The translations under genes were made by a program, and so were the position numbers. The notes under the pieces are model-generated. The model was not told the DNA's origin and did not search any database. It saw only the letters and a list, made by a program, of their open reading frames with translations. 64,000 nt of DNA. Source: Natronohydrobacter sp. Its GTDB lineage: Bacteria; Pseudomonadota; Alphaproteobacteria; Rhodobacterales; Rhodobacteraceae. Where the stretch lies: positions 1-64,000 of the forward strand of contig JAUVXF010000005.1 in NCBI GenBank assembly GCA_030603695.1, in the 5' to 3' direction. This document shows, in pieces, positions 15,439 to 24,531 of the stretch. Within the stretch, counting starts at the first letter, position 1. Every line of letters begins with the position of its first letter.

Positions 15439-16745
15439 GTGTTGAAATCGGCCTTTGGGGTGTTGCGATACTTATGGCGCTTTTGGCGCTGCGCCTGCCT
15501 GTGGCACTAGCTATGATCATCGTCTCTTTTGGCGGCATATGGGCGATGGTGGGCTGGAACCCTGCAATGGGTATTCTGGCCAATACGCCCTATTCCTTTG
15601 CCGCCCGCTGGACAATGAGCGCGGTGCCAATGTTTCTGTTCATGGGGTTTGTCGCGTATCACACTGGCCTGACGGGGGGCCTGTTCGAGGCCGCGAAAGC
15701 TTTGCTTGCGCGGCTGCCGGGTGGTCTGGCGATTTCGTCCATCTTTGCCTGTTCGGGCTTTGCGGCTGTTTCTGGCTCTTCACTGGCAAATTCGGCGGCA
15801 ATGGGCCGGATCGCAATTCCTGAAATGGTGAAGGCAGGGTATAAACCTTCGGTCGCTGCGGGCTGCATTGCGGCGGGCGGCACAATTGGCGCACTTATCC
15901 CCCCATCCATTTTGATGATCATCTATGGCGTCATCGCAGAGACATCCATTGTTCAGGTGTTTTTGGGGGGGATCAGCATCGGTTTGCTGACGGCCCTGTC
16001 TTACTGCATCGTCATTTTCTGCATTGCCTGGTTTCGGCCCGATATCATTCCGCGCGCCCAAGCACATGACAGGCCGAATATCTGGGTTGCCCTGCGGCAG
16101 GTGGGCCCCATCATCTTGCTGATTGTCATCATCTTTGGCGGGCTGTTCTCCGGCATGTTCACAGCCACGCAAGCTGGCGCTGTCGGGGCCTTTGGCACAG
16201 TTGCGATTGCTGCGGCGATGGGGCGGCTAAGCCGGGATGCGCTAAGCCGCTCGCTGAGTGAAACGGTCATTACCACCGGTTCGTTGCTGATCATCGGGAT
16301 TGGCGCAACCATGTTCACCCGGTTTTTGGGCGTTTCGGGCGTGTCCAGCCTGATTTCTTCTTTTGTCAGTGATACTGGCCTTAGCATAATGGTTGTGCTG
16401 TTCATCATCATTTGCATTTATCTGGTGCTGGGCACATTCATGGAACCCTTTGGCGCAATGCTTGTAACCTTGCCCATCTTCCTGCCATTGATAAGTGCAG
16501 AAGGGCTAAGCCTTGTGTGGTTTGGGGTATTGGTGGTCAAGCTGTTGGAGGTGGGCATGATAACCCCGCCTGTGGGGATGAATGTCTTTGTCATCAAGAA
16601 TGTGGCCAGCCGCTATGTGACAGTGACAGAAGTGTTCCGGGGGGTTTTGCCCTTCATTCTGGCCGATCTTGTTGTTGTGGGCTTGATTGTTGCCATCCCC
16701 GCTGTGGTTTTGTTCTTGCCAGAGATGGTTATGCAGGCGCGATGA
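15435..16745 (+). CDS. dctM: TRAP transporter large permease DctM
   Basis: The 12-helix large subunit (436 residues) that forms the transport channel. Family motifs seen include NPAMGILANTPYSFAARW, AVSGSSLANSAAMGRIAIPEM, GGTIGALIPPSILMIIYG and VGMITPPVGMNVFVIKN near the C terminus. The true start is the ATG at 15435 overlapping the dctQ stop; an in-frame extension to 15306 lies inside dctQ and is not used. Together with dctP and dctQ it makes a complete importer, here assigned to the aromatic acid island by position. Confidence 0.92.
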   Translation: MSVEIGLWGVAILMALLALRLPVALAMIIVSFGGIWAMVGWNPAMGILANTPYSFAARWTMSAVPMFLFMGFVAYHTGLTGGLFEAAKALLARLPGGLAISSIFACSGFAAVSGSSLANSAAMGRIAIPEMVKAGYKPSVAAGCIAAGGTIGALIPPSILMIIYGVIAETSIVQVFLGGISIGLLTALSYCIVIFCIAWFRPDIIPRAQAHDRPNIWVALRQVGPIILLIVIIFGGLFSGMFTATQAGAVGAFGTVAIAAAMGRLSRDALSRSLSETVITTGSLLIIGIGATMFTRFLGVSGVSSLISSFVSDTGLSIMVVLFIIICIYLVLGTFMEPFGAMLVTLPIFLPLISAEGLSLVWFGVLVVKLLEVGMITPPVGMNVFVIKNVASRYVTVTEVFRGVLPFILADLVVVGLIVAIPAVVLFLPEMVMQAR

Positions 16746-16770
16746 TTGGCCCGGTCTGGCCCTGATTGCG

Positions 16771-16797
16771 GGGTTTGGCGTCTGGATAGCCAAACCC
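16771..16797 (+). terminator. Hairpin downstream of dctM
   Basis: A nine-base-pair perfect stem GGGTTTGGC / GCCAAACCC with a nine-base loop lies 26 bases after the dctM stop. There is no strong U-run, so termination efficiency is uncertain, but it is the only hairpin of this strength at the end of the TRAP operon. Confidence 0.55.
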
Positions 16798-16865
16798 TGA
16801 AACAAAGCTTTTGCCCAAGGGCATAACGCCATCTTTATGGCGCCATATGGGCTATTGGCTTGCAA

Positions 16866-16889
16866 CCCGCACCCAGATGCAGGTGCGGG
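16866..16889 (-). terminator. Hairpin downstream of hisA
   Basis: A perfect eight-base-pair stem CCCGCACC / GGTGCGGG with an eight-base loop lies ten bases beyond the hisA stop. It sits in the convergent gap with dctM and probably serves hisA; no T-run follows on the minus strand. Confidence 0.5.
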
Positions 16890-16898
16890 CCTTTCCGA

Positions 16899-17627
16899 TC
16901 AAGAGCGCGCTTTCAGCACTGCAATCGCCTCTGCCAGATCCAGCTTGCCATCATAAAGCGCCCGGCCCGAAATCGCGCCGTCCAAAGCCGCGCCACAATC
17001 GCGCAGGGCAATCAGGTCTTGCACATGCGACACGCCGCCAGAGGCAATGACCGGAATATGCACGGCCCGCGCCAGATCGGCTGTGGCGGCCACGTTCGGC
17101 CCCTGCATGGCGCCATCACGGTTGATATCCGTGTAGATAATTGCTGCCACGCCAGCATCTTCAAACTGGCGCGCCAGTGCCGTCACCTCTACATCTGTTT
17201 CTTCGGCCCAGCCTTTGGTGGCCACGCGTCCGTTGCGCGCGTCAATCCCAACGGCCACTTGCCCCGGAAATGCCGCCGCCGCCTTGCGCACAAGATCGGG
17301 GTCTTCCACCGCAACCGTGCCCAGAATGACGCGCGACAAGCCGCGCTTTAGCCAAGCTTCGATCGTGGCCATATCGCGGATACCGCCCCCCAGCTGGCAG
17401 GGAATATGCACGCCATCCAATATCTCTTCAACAGCGGCCGCGTTGACAGGGGTTCCGGCAAAGGCGCCGTTCAAATCCACGAGATGCAACCATTCTGCCC
17501 CTTGTGCCACAAAGGCACGCGCCTGCGCGGCGGGATTGTCATTGAAGACGGTCGCCTGTGTCATTTCGCCTTTCAGCAGGCGCACACACTGGCCATCTTT
17601 GAGGTCAATCGCAGGATAAAGGATCAT
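16899..17627 (-). CDS. hisA: Phosphoribosyl-formimino-AICAR ribotide isomerase HisA
   Basis: HisA catalyses the Amadori rearrangement of ProFAR to PRFAR, the fourth step of histidine synthesis. The 242-residue beta/alpha barrel carries [16 protein letters not shown] with the catalytic Asp8, [18 protein letters not shown], and the second-half [16 protein letters not shown] with the second catalytic Asp, then [15 protein letters not shown] precedes the ATG at 17627. No other his gene is adjacent, so it is a detached hisA here. A hairpin with a T-run separates it from the PAS gene upstream, so it probably has its own promoter. Confidence 0.97.
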   Translation of the reverse strand: MILYPAIDLKDGQCVRLLKGEMTQATVFNDNPAAQARAFVAQGAEWLHLVDLNGAFAGTPVNAAAVEEILDGVHIPCQLGGGIRDMATIEAWLKRGLSRVILGTVAVEDPDLVRKAAAAFPGQVAVGIDARNGRVATKGWAEETDVEVTALARQFEDAGVAAIIYTDINRDGAMQGPNVAATADLARAVHIPVIASGGVSHVQDLIALRDCGAALDGAISGRALYDGKLDLAEAIAVLKARS

Positions 17628-17684
17628 GGCAGCTTTCCATTCAAGACTATGGGTTGCTGCCTCTTACGCGCTCTGCCCGCGCAG

Positions 17685-17711
17685 GAAAACCGCCAATCAT
17701 GGCTTGGCGGA
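17685..17711 (-). terminator. Intrinsic terminator of PAS_5 gene
   Basis: On the minus strand a seven-base-pair stem CCGCCAA / TTGGCGG with a seven-base loop (17690-17710) is followed directly by TTTTC. It lies 18 bases after the PAS gene stop and before hisA, which indicates separate transcription units. Confidence 0.7.
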
Positions 17712-17728
17712 AAAAGACTGGTGGCAAA

Positions 17729-18322
17729 TCAGGATTTGCCGCCAGTGATAACGCGCAATGCAGGGCGTGCAGCTGCTTCGGTGGGGGTGGGGGCGGGCGT
17801 GTTGTCTGGCACTGGCTTTGCCAGCGTAAAGCGGCGCGGGCTGCGACCCAGATTACCCCGACGTTCCAGCACACCCATAACGCGGGTAATGCGCCCGGCA
17901 TCATCTGTCAGTGGCAAGAGCGCCAATGTGGCTGTCATGTCCGGCAAGCCAAAGCCCGTTTCCCCCTGCAAGGACAATGTCACACGCGCCCCCAGAATGA
18001 CTTGCTCCAGCGCCTCATTCAATTCTTGCCGGGCTGTGCCTTTGAACAATGCGGTCAGGGGCATGCCGCGCATATCCATGCCCAACACATCTTCAATGCG
18101 CTGCCCGCAAATGCGGAACCGGGCAACGCGGGGGCTGACAATCTCTGCCAGAAACACATCTGGAAGGGCATGGGCCAGCAGCTTTGCATCAATCTCGCTG
18201 CGGCGCGGCGGAAGCGCACCTGTTTTCAGACTGGCCCAATGGGCTGTCACATCGGCGACCACGGTTCCGGTAGACAGGATACTATGCGCTGCGGAATTTG
18301 GTTTTGTCATATTCTCGGTCAT
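17729..18322 (-). CDS. PAS_5 domain protein (single-domain PAS)
   Basis: A cytoplasmic protein of 197 residues with one PAS-like domain (about residues 25-155) and a Pro/Ala-rich tail. The pattern HWASLKTGALPPRRSEIDAK, LLAHALPDVFLAEIV and RFRICGQRIEDVLG matches the PAS_5 family (PF07310-type). No output domain is present. Some single-domain PAS proteins of alphaproteobacteria act in cell-cycle and motility control (for example MopJ in Caulobacter). The CtrA-type box upstream makes that role plausible but unproven. The start could be 18322 or 18310. It diverges from yicC and ends at a good terminator. Confidence 0.78.
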   Translation of the reverse strand: MTENMTKPNSAAHSILSTGTVVADVTAHWASLKTGALPPRRSEIDAKLLAHALPDVFLAEIVSPRVARFRICGQRIEDVLGMDMRGMPLTALFKGTARQELNEALEQVILGARVTLSLQGETGFGLPDMTATLALLPLTDDAGRITRVMGVLERRGNLGRSPRRFTLAKPVPDNTPAPTPTEAAARPALRVITGGKS

Positions 18323-18412
18323 CTTCTTGTTTCCCGTATCATCTAACGCAGGTGCGGTTCAAAATTGATCTGGCAACCCGGCCCGTGTTCTGTGGTAACA
18401 CTTAATCAAGCT

Positions 18413-18432
18413 GCCTTAATAAGGCCTTAATA
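18413..18432. promoter_or_regulatory. CtrA-type box (TTAA-N7-TTAA) with GCCTTAATA direct repeat
   Basis: TTAA at 18416-18419 and TTAA at 18427-18430 are exactly seven bases apart, which is the CtrA consensus spacing. The same stretch reads as two copies of GCCTTAATA, 11 bases apart (18413 and 18424), and a further TTAA lies at 18402. It is in the divergent gap between the PAS_5 gene and yicC. Confidence 0.55.
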
Positions 18433-18519
18433 CGCGCATTTTGGCTCGATTTCTGCCACAATCTGTGAGTTTGGTTAAGATGCGGGCTTGAGGCCCCAAT
18501 TCTGGCGGGAAAGACAGAT

Positions 18520-19422
18520 ATGAAATCTATGACAGGCTATGCCAGCCGCGGAGCGACTTGTGTTCTGAACCACACCCGGATTGACTGGGAATGGGATATG
18601 CGCGCCGTCAATGGACGGGGTTTGGAAATCCGCATGCGCTTGCCCGAAGGCTATGGATTTATTGAGAAAAATCTTAAAGACAAGATTGCTTTGCAGGTGG
18701 CGCGCGGGTCTGTCACGCTGGGGTTGCGGCTGCGTGTGGCGCAGCCAGAAGGGGCAGCGCAGGTGGATCAGGCAGCGCTGGACTCCCTGCTTCAGGCGCT
18801 GCGCAAGATTGATGAGGCGGCGCAGGCCGGGGGTGTGGTTTTGCAGGCCCCAACCGCTTTGGATGTCCTCGGCTGGCGCGGAATTCAGCCCCCAAGCCAT
18901 GATCTTGCCACATTTAAGCCGGAATCACTTGGCGAAATTGTGGCAGAAGATTTTGATCTGCTTCTGGCGGATTTCTGCGCCATGCGCGCCCAAGAGGGCG
19001 AAGCCCTTGGCGCCATTCTGGGCGCGCAGGTGGCCGAGATAGAGCGCCTTGCGCAAGCCGCGCGGGCCTTGCAAGCCAGCCGGGCCGATGCCTTGCGCGC
19101 CCATTTCCTGAAAACCCTTGCACAGGTGATGGAGGCCACCCGCGCCGATCCGGCCCGCATGGAGCAGGAATTGGCCCTTTTAGCCGTGAAAGCGGATATC
19201 GCCGAAGAGTTGGATCGGCTGGATGCCCATTGCACTGCCGCCCATGCGCTATTGCGCACCGATGGCCCCGTTGGGCGCAAGCTGGATTTTCTGACGCAGG
19301 AATTCAACCGCGAGGCCAATACCCTGTGTTCCAAGGCGCAGCATCTGGAAATGACGCGCATCGGGCTTGACCTCAAGGCCGTGATCGACCAGATGCGCGA
19401 ACAGGTTCAGAATGTGGAGTGA
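18520..19422 (+). CDS. yicC: YicC family endoribonuclease
   Basis: A 300-residue YicC-type protein beginning with the hallmark [11 protein letters not shown]. It continues with [20 protein letters not shown] (about residues 23-42) and ends in the conserved block [19 protein letters not shown] about 45 residues before the C terminus. E. coli YicC is a ribonuclease affecting small-RNA turnover. In alphaproteobacteria the gene commonly sits next to gmk, as here: the gmk start follows four bases after the yicC stop. Confidence 0.93.
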   Translation: MKSMTGYASRGATCVLNHTRIDWEWDMRAVNGRGLEIRMRLPEGYGFIEKNLKDKIALQVARGSVTLGLRLRVAQPEGAAQVDQAALDSLLQALRKIDEAAQAGGVVLQAPTALDVLGWRGIQPPSHDLATFKPESLGEIVAEDFDLLLADFCAMRAQEGEALGAILGAQVAEIERLAQAARALQASRADALRAHFLKTLAQVMEATRADPARMEQELALLAVKADIAEELDRLDAHCTAAHALLRTDGPVGRKLDFLTQEFNREANTLCSKAQHLEMTRIGLDLKAVIDQMREQVQNVE

Positions 19423-19426
19423 CCCC

Positions 19427-20071
19427 ATGGCACGGCGCGGCTTGCTGATCATCCTGTCATCCCCCTCTGGTGCGGGCAAATCGACATTGGCGCGCAAGCT
19501 GATGGCATGGGATGACACAATCCGCTTTTCGGTATCGGCCACCACCCGCGCCCCCCGCGCGGGCGAGGTGGATGGGCGCGAATACTATTTCCGCTCGCGC
19601 CCAGAGTTTGAGCGCATGATCGCCGAGGGCGACATGCTGGAACATGCCGAAGTCTTTGGCAATTTCTACGGCTCTCCCAAAGCGCCGGTAGAGGCGGCGT
19701 TGCGCGATGGACGGGACATGCTGTTTGACATTGATTGGCAAGGCGGCCAGCAGGTGCGCAATTCCAGCCTTGGCAAAGATGTTGTGTCCATCTTTGTTCT
19801 GCCGCCATCCATTGCAGAACTGGAGCAGCGCCTGCGCGGCCGCGCCCAAGACAGCGACGAGGTGATCGCGGGGCGCATGCGCAAATCCCGCGATGAGATC
19901 AGCCACTGGGCAGAATATGACTATGTTCTGGTCAATGATGATCTGGAACGCACATCAGACGCCCTGCGCGGCATTATACAGGCAGAGCGCCTGCGGCGCG
20001 ATCGCCAGACAGGCTTGAACGGTTTTGTGCGCGCCCTGAATACCGAATTTGAGAGCCGGGCAGGGGCGTGA
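19427..20071 (+). CDS. gmk: Guanylate kinase
   Basis: Gmk phosphorylates GMP to GDP with ATP. The protein (about 214 residues) starts with the P-loop [16 protein letters not shown], then has the GMP-binding stretch [21 protein letters not shown] (19-21 residues), [18 protein letters not shown] and the [12 protein letters not shown] lid segment. GGAG in the yicC stop region serves as ribosome site for the ATG at 19427. An in-frame ATG at 19412 would overlap yicC and is less likely. Confidence 0.97.
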   Translation: MARRGLLIILSSPSGAGKSTLARKLMAWDDTIRFSVSATTRAPRAGEVDGREYYFRSRPEFERMIAEGDMLEHAEVFGNFYGSPKAPVEAALRDGRDMLFDIDWQGGQQVRNSSLGKDVVSIFVLPPSIAELEQRLRGRAQDSDEVIAGRMRKSRDEISHWAEYDYVLVNDDLERTSDALRGIIQAERLRRDRQTGLNGFVRALNTEFESRAGA

Positions 20072-20102
20072 TGATACGCGCCGATTGCAGGGGATTGCGA
20101 CT

Positions 20103-20690
20103 ATGAGCGATATGCTCGCCATCCAAAAGCACGCCTTGCGCGCCGAGATGGCAGAGCGCCGCGCTGCCGCGTTTGCCGCACCCGATCTGGGCCAGCAGGT
20201 GCAGGCGGCTTGCGCCCATATTGCGGCTTTGCTGGCAGACAGGTTCGGCAGGGCCGCAGAAAATGTGGCGCTTGCTGCCTATATGCCCATGCGCTCAGAG
20301 CTTGACCCTTTGCCGGCCATGCGCGCCCATCCCGGCCCGGTTTGCGTGCCAGTGATTACAGGGCGGGGGCAGGCCTTGGAATTTCACCGCTGGCAGGCGG
20401 ATGGCGAAATGGTGGACGGCCCGTTCAAAGCCCGCATCCCGCGCGCGCGTGATCCGCTGGTGCCGCAAGCGCTGATTGTGCCGCTTCTGGCCTATGACAG
20501 AGATGGCTTTCGCTTGGGCTATGGCGGGGGCTTTTATGACCGCACGCTGGCAGGCCTGCGCGCGCAAGGGCGGGTTCTGGCAATGGGATTTGCCTTTGAT
20601 GTGCAAGAGGTGGCGCAGGTTCCCACGGATGAGAATGATCAAAGGCTGGATGTGATTGTCACACCCGGCGGGATGATCTGGCCGCGATAG
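20103..20690 (+). CDS. 5-formyltetrahydrofolate cyclo-ligase
   Basis: This enzyme converts 5-formyl-THF to 5,10-methenyl-THF with ATP, returning a storage folate to one-carbon metabolism. The protein (about 195 residues) starts with the basic QKHALRAEMAERRAAA segment and carries the family signature LGYGGGFYDRTLAGLRA with the ATP-binding glycines. AGGGG lies upstream of the ATG at 20103; an earlier in-frame start at 20049 would overlap gmk. There is no room for a 6S RNA gene upstream, an arrangement seen with the ygfA homologue elsewhere. Confidence 0.93.
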   Translation: MSDMLAIQKHALRAEMAERRAAAFAAPDLGQQVQAACAHIAALLADRFGRAAENVALAAYMPMRSELDPLPAMRAHPGPVCVPVITGRGQALEFHRWQADGEMVDGPFKARIPRARDPLVPQALIVPLLAYDRDGFRLGYGGGFYDRTLAGLRAQGRVLAMGFAFDVQEVAQVPTDENDQRLDVIVTPGGMIWPR

Positions 20691-20694
20691 CGCG

Positions 20695-21873
20695 TTATTC
20701 CGCGCCGACCGCGCGCTTGAAATGCTGCTCTTCGTCGCCCGATGCGTCGGGCATGTCCACTATCGGCAGGGGGAATTCCTCTTCCGGCAGGCCCTCGCGC
20801 GACAAGAGCACCGCCACCGGGCGCGCGGCGGGGATGTGAGAGCAGACAATCATCACCGCCACCATGAAGGGCACAGCCAGAAACATGCCCGGAATCCCCC
20901 AGACAGCGCCCCAGAAGGCCAGCGAAATGATGATCCCGAAAGACGACAGGCGCAGTGTTTTGCCCATCAAAAGCGGATCAATCACATTGCCCAGCAAGAA
21001 TTGCGTCATCCCCGCCAAGACGAAAATCAAAACGGCGGTTTGGGGTTCTGGCACTTGGATATACGCCACCAGCGTTACGATCAGCGTGGCGATGATAGAC
21101 CCGACAGAGGGGATGAAATTCATCACGAATGTCAAAAGCCCCATTGCAACGGCAAATTGCAGGTCAAACACGCTCATCAGCAGGAAGATGGCAAAGCCTG
21201 TAACCGTGGAAATCAGCCCCTTCACCAACAAATACCGGTTCACCCGCCGGATGATAGACCCGATAATCGCACTGACGCGCTGGGCCTGCGCCTTGTCTGC
21301 CATCAGGTTTTCCAGTTTCGTGCCAAACCACACACGTTCTGCAAACAAAAATCCCACAAACAGGATGATCAGCACAACCTGACTCAGGATTGTGCCTGCC
21401 TGCCCCGCGGCAGAACGCAGATAGCCAGAAATTTCGATGCTGCGGACAGTTTGCAGCACCGATTGTTCTACATCCTCACCCATCCATGCGAACATCTGCG
21501 CAACAGCGCGCTGTGCATCATCCGTATAAGCAAGCGTGGTTGTCAGAACCGTGTTGATCTGTGAGATCACCAAGCCCGCCATAATCAGCAGGCCGGACGC
21601 AATCAGGAACACTGCCGCAATCGAGGCCAGCCAATTGGCAATTCGAAATTGCCCGATCTTCAGGCTTGAGATTGAGTTGATCGCATCCGAGGTAAGCGAG
21701 AACAGGATAATCGCAATCGCCAGCGCAATCAGGATGAACTTTGCCTGAACCAGCAAGAACAGCACCACAGCAAAGGCAATGATCCCCATCAGCCATGTCT
21801 GAAGGCGGAATTTCTCTGTGAATGTCAGACGCGCGACGGCGCTAAATGCGGCGGTCTTGCTCTCGTCGGCCAT
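20695..21873 (-). CDS. AI-2E family transporter (PerM-like)
   Basis: An inner-membrane protein of 392 residues with about eight helices, two of them at the N terminus (29-65), a soluble segment, then a dense C-terminal membrane block. The stretch FVMNFIPSVGSIIATL and the later DPLLMGKTLRLSSFGIIISL are typical of the AI-2 exporter (PerM/TqsA) family. The substrate is unknown; members include AI-2 exporters and sodium/proton antiporters. The C terminus is acidic and cytoplasmic. It is convergent with the folate gene and only four bases away. Confidence 0.9.
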   Translation of the reverse strand: MADESKTAAFSAVARLTFTEKFRLQTWLMGIIAFAVVLFLLVQAKFILIALAIAIILFSLTSDAINSISSLKIGQFRIANWLASIAAVFLIASGLLIMAGLVISQINTVLTTTLAYTDDAQRAVAQMFAWMGEDVEQSVLQTVRSIEISGYLRSAAGQAGTILSQVVLIILFVGFLFAERVWFGTKLENLMADKAQAQRVSAIIGSIIRRVNRYLLVKGLISTVTGFAIFLLMSVFDLQFAVAMGLLTFVMNFIPSVGSIIATLIVTLVAYIQVPEPQTAVLIFVLAGMTQFLLGNVIDPLLMGKTLRLSSFGIIISLAFWGAVWGIPGMFLAVPFMVAVMIVCSHIPAARPVAVLLSREGLPEEEFPLPIVDMPDASGDEEQHFKRAVGAE

Positions 21874-21997
21874 AAGGGTGCGGTTCCGATGCTTTGAGGT
21901 TTCCTTATACCACTATGTGACGCAACCGCGCCTCAGACAAGGGTTTGCGCGGCCTTTTGATGGTGGTTTACCTGAATAAAGCCGCGCGCGCCTTGCT

Positions 21998-22879
21998 TTA
22001 CTGCCCAGCCCGCAAGATATAGGCCGCAATTGCATCCAGTTCAGATTTCTCCAACTGTTGCAGGCTGCGCACCACCGGGGCCATGGAACCACCCACCACA
22101 TCGAAAGCAGGCGTCAGGCCTGTTTCCAGATAGGCGCTGATATCAAAGGCTGTCCAATCAAAATCCGGCCCCGCTATTGCGGGAATGCGCCCTGTGCCAG
22201 ACGGGTTGGGGGCGCCCAGAAACCAACGCCCGTGATCCAGCGCGCCCAAGGCATTGCGCGGGGTGTGGCATTCGGCGCAATGCGCCAGCCCTTCGGCCAG
22301 ATAGCGGCCGCGTGTTTCTTCCTCGGTCAGATCGCCTGTGATCACCCAATCCTCGTGCAGATACAGTGCTTTCCACAGCCCCACCGCGCGGCGGATGTTG
22401 AAGGGAAAGGCCAGATCCTGCGGTTGGGATGGGGTTGCATCGGCAGGCAGGGTTTGCATATAGGCGAAAAGATCGGCCATATCCTGCGGCTCTGCCCGGA
22501 TATAGCTGGTATAGGGGAAGGCCGGGTAATAATGCGCCCCATCGGGCGACACCCCGCGCATCACTGCATTGATGAACTGCGCCTGTGTCCAGCCCCCAAT
22601 GCCATATATGGGGTCTGTGCTGATATTCGGGGCAATGAAGGTTCCGAAATCTGACGCAAATTCGCGCCCGCCAGACAGGATAAGCGGATCGGCATCGCGC
22701 GCCGGGCCAGCGTGGCAAGAACTGCACCCCGCCGCCAGATACACGGCTTGTCCGCGCATCGCGTCGCCTTGCAACGCGTCAAGCGTTGCGCTGTCCATGG
22801 GGCGGGGCGCAGACGCGACCCATAACCCGGCTCCAAGGGCTGCGGCGGTTGCCGCGGCCACTCCCACAATCTTGCGCAT
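21998..22879 (-). CDS. Diheme c-type cytochrome
   Basis: An exported protein of 293 residues with an N-terminal signal or anchor helix (3-25) and two heme c motifs, CSSCH (52-56) and CAECH (200-204), each starting a cytochrome domain. The segments FIAPNISTDPIYGIGGW and DGAHYYPAFPYTSYI resemble cytochrome subunits of membrane-bound periplasmic dehydrogenases (alcohol or sugar acid type). No dehydrogenase is encoded nearby, so the electron donor is unknown. It lies downstream of the cytochrome c' gene with a small hairpin between them. Confidence 0.9.
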   Translation of the reverse strand: MRKIVGVAAATAAALGAGLWVASAPRPMDSATLDALQGDAMRGQAVYLAAGCSSCHAGPARDADPLILSGGREFASDFGTFIAPNISTDPIYGIGGWTQAQFINAVMRGVSPDGAHYYPAFPYTSYIRAEPQDMADLFAYMQTLPADATPSQPQDLAFPFNIRRAVGLWKALYLHEDWVITGDLTEEETRGRYLAEGLAHCAECHTPRNALGALDHGRWFLGAPNPSGTGRIPAIAGPDFDWTAFDISAYLETGLTPAFDVVGGSMAPVVRSLQQLEKSELDAIAAYILRAGQ

Positions 22880-22899
22880 GCTTAAATCCCTGTTTGCAC

Positions 22900-22928
22900 C
22901 AGCACCACAGATGGGGGCGCTGGTGCTG
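22900..22928 (-). terminator. Hairpin between cytochrome c' and diheme cytochrome genes
   Basis: An eight-base-pair stem CAGCACCA / TGGTGCTG with a 13-base loop lies in the 54-base gap. It has no T-run. It may reduce read-through from the cytochrome c' gene into the diheme cytochrome gene. Confidence 0.4.
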
Positions 22929-22933
22929 TGGTC

Positions 22934-23392
22934 TTAGCTGGCTTCGTCGCGATAAGCTTCGTGACAGGCTTGGCACGATTGCCCGACAGGCCCAAAGCCT
23001 GCGCGCATCGCATCCAGCCCGCCGCCTGCCACCTGCTGCAACCCTTCGGCGGCTGTCTGCAACGCGCCGAATTTTGCAACGAAATCATCCAGATTTTCCC
23101 AGATCGCAGGGTTTGCCCGCGTGCCGCTGACAGAGGCCGAATCCGTGCCTTCCGGCCAGAGGCGGCTTTGATCGTGGCGCGTCAGATAAAACAGGTTATC
23201 TGCTGCCAGTTGCGCCATGTCTGCGTCATAATCGATCCGGCCTTGCGCCATCCCGCCCAGAAGGCCGAAGTTATGGACAAAGAGTTTGAATTGCCCCTGA
23301 CGCTGGCCAATGGCGGGGTTGTCCTGTGCGAAGGTCGGCAAGGCTATGGTGGTGCCAAGTGCAATAATGCAGACGAATGAGCGAAATTTCAT
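22934..23392 (-). CDS. cycP: Cytochrome c'
   Basis: A periplasmic four-helix-bundle cytochrome of 152 residues. Residues 1-22 form a signal peptide (ALPTFAQ cleavage). The only heme motif, CQACH, is at the extreme C terminus (about 140-144), the class II arrangement of cytochrome c', followed by EAYRDEAS. The second half has the usual FGALQTAAEGLQQVA helix. Cytochromes c' bind NO or CO and help to protect against nitrosative stress. GGGGAA lies upstream of the ATG. Confidence 0.92.
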   Translation of the reverse strand: MKFRSFVCIIALGTTIALPTFAQDNPAIGQRQGQFKLFVHNFGLLGGMAQGRIDYDADMAQLAADNLFYLTRHDQSRLWPEGTDSASVSGTRANPAIWENLDDFVAKFGALQTAAEGLQQVAGGGLDAMRAGFGPVGQSCQACHEAYRDEAS

Positions 23393-23485
23393 AATATATT
23401 CCCCTAGTGAGTTGTTTCAGCTTAAAGAAAAATTGCTGCGGTGCAACACACGGACGCGTGAGGGGCCATTCGGGGTGACTTTGGG

Positions 23486-24022
23486 TCAGGTGAAGCGCAC
23501 CTTGCCGATATAGGGCAGGTTGCGATTGCGCTGGGCATAGTCGATCCCGTATCCCACTACAAATTCATCGGGAATTTCAAACCCTGTCCAGCGCGCCTTG
23601 ATATCAACCTCGCGCCGCGAAGGTTTGTCCAGCAGCGCGCAGACTTCTAGCCGTGCAGGATTGCGCGCAAGCAGCAGTTGCAAGACATGGTGCAGGGTAA
23701 AGCCAGTATCGACAATATCTTCCACCACCAACACATCGCGCCCTTCAATCTTGCCGGATAAATCCTTCAAAATCCGCACCTCGCGCGAGGTTTGTGTGGA
23801 ATCTCCGTAGCTGGATGCTTCCAGAAAATCCACCTCTACGGGCAAATCTATCTCGCGCACCAGATCGGCGATGAACACAAAAGAGCCGCGCAGCAGACCC
23901 ACGACCACCAGCTTCTCCGTGCCTGCAAAATTGCGCGAAATCTCTGCCGCCAATTCTTCCACGCGCGCCGCGATTTGTTTGGCGCTGATCATCTGATCGA
24001 TAACATAGGGTTTCTGCGTCAT
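23486..24022 (-). CDS. hpt: Hypoxanthine phosphoribosyltransferase
   Basis: This purine-salvage enzyme forms IMP or GMP from hypoxanthine or guanine and PRPP. The 178-residue protein has [15 protein letters not shown] (about 40-54), the PRPP loop [12 protein letters not shown] (99-110), and the C-terminal [18 protein letters not shown] with purine-contact residues. The ATG at 24022 has AGAGG upstream and matches the family length; the longer open frame to 24181 overlaps the divergent gene and is not used. Confidence 0.95.
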   Translation of the reverse strand: MTQKPYVIDQMISAKQIAARVEELAAEISRNFAGTEKLVVVGLLRGSFVFIADLVREIDLPVEVDFLEASSYGDSTQTSREVRILKDLSGKIEGRDVLVVEDIVDTGFTLHHVLQLLLARNPARLEVCALLDKPSRREVDIKARWTGFEIPDEFVVGYGIDYAQRNRNLPYIGKVRFT

Positions 24023-24084
24023 AACAGCCTCTTGATTTTTCGGCCCGACTTTAGGACATGTGCGCGCGACAGGAAAGAGTGACC

Positions 24085-24531
24085 ATGCCCCAGCACCACG
24101 AATACAGGCATATGCCCTATAGCGCCGAGCAGATTTTTGATCTGGTCGCAGATGTGGCGCGCTACCCGGAGTTTTTGCCATGGACAGCCGCCGCCCGCAT
24201 CCGCTCGCGCAAGCCCATTGCGGGTGGGGAAGAGATTGAGGCCGATCTTGTGATCTCTTTCAAAGTGTTCCGCGAACGCTTTGGCAGCCGCGTGCAGCTT
24301 TATCCAGAGGCGGGGCGCATAGATACCGCCTATCTGGATGGGCCGTTCAAATACATGCGCTCGCATTGGCAGGTAGATGCAGCACCTGAAGGCGGCTGCA
24401 TTGTGGATTTCTCGGTGGATTTCGAATTTCGCAATCCGGTGCTGCAAGCCCTGATTGGTGTGGTGTTTGATCAGGCCATGCGCCGCGTGGTAGGCGCGTT
24501 CGAGGGGCGGGCCAAACAGCTTTACGGCTAG
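24085..24531 (+). CDS. COQ10/RatA-like START domain protein
   Basis: A protein of about 148 residues of the polyketide-cyclase/START fold. It begins with [31 protein letters not shown] (in two overlapping stretches) and continues with [15 protein letters not shown] and a C-terminal [20 protein letters not shown]. Relatives are mitochondrial COQ10, which binds ubiquinone, and E. coli RatA/PasT. In alphaproteobacteria the ubiquinone-binding role is the usual assignment. GGAAAGAG precedes the ATG at 24085. It diverges from hpt. Confidence 0.88.
   Translation: MPQHHEYRHMPYSAEQIFDLVADVARYPEFLPWTAAARIRSRKPIAGGEEIEADLVISFKVFRERFGSRVQLYPEAGRIDTAYLDGPFKYMRSHWQVDAAPEGGCIVDFSVDFEFRNPVLQALIGVVFDQAMRRVVGAFEGRAKQLYG

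Noticed and set aside
20072-20102. 6S RNA upstream of the formyl-THF cyclo-ligase gene
   Set aside because: Only 31 bases separate it from gmk, too short for 6S RNA.
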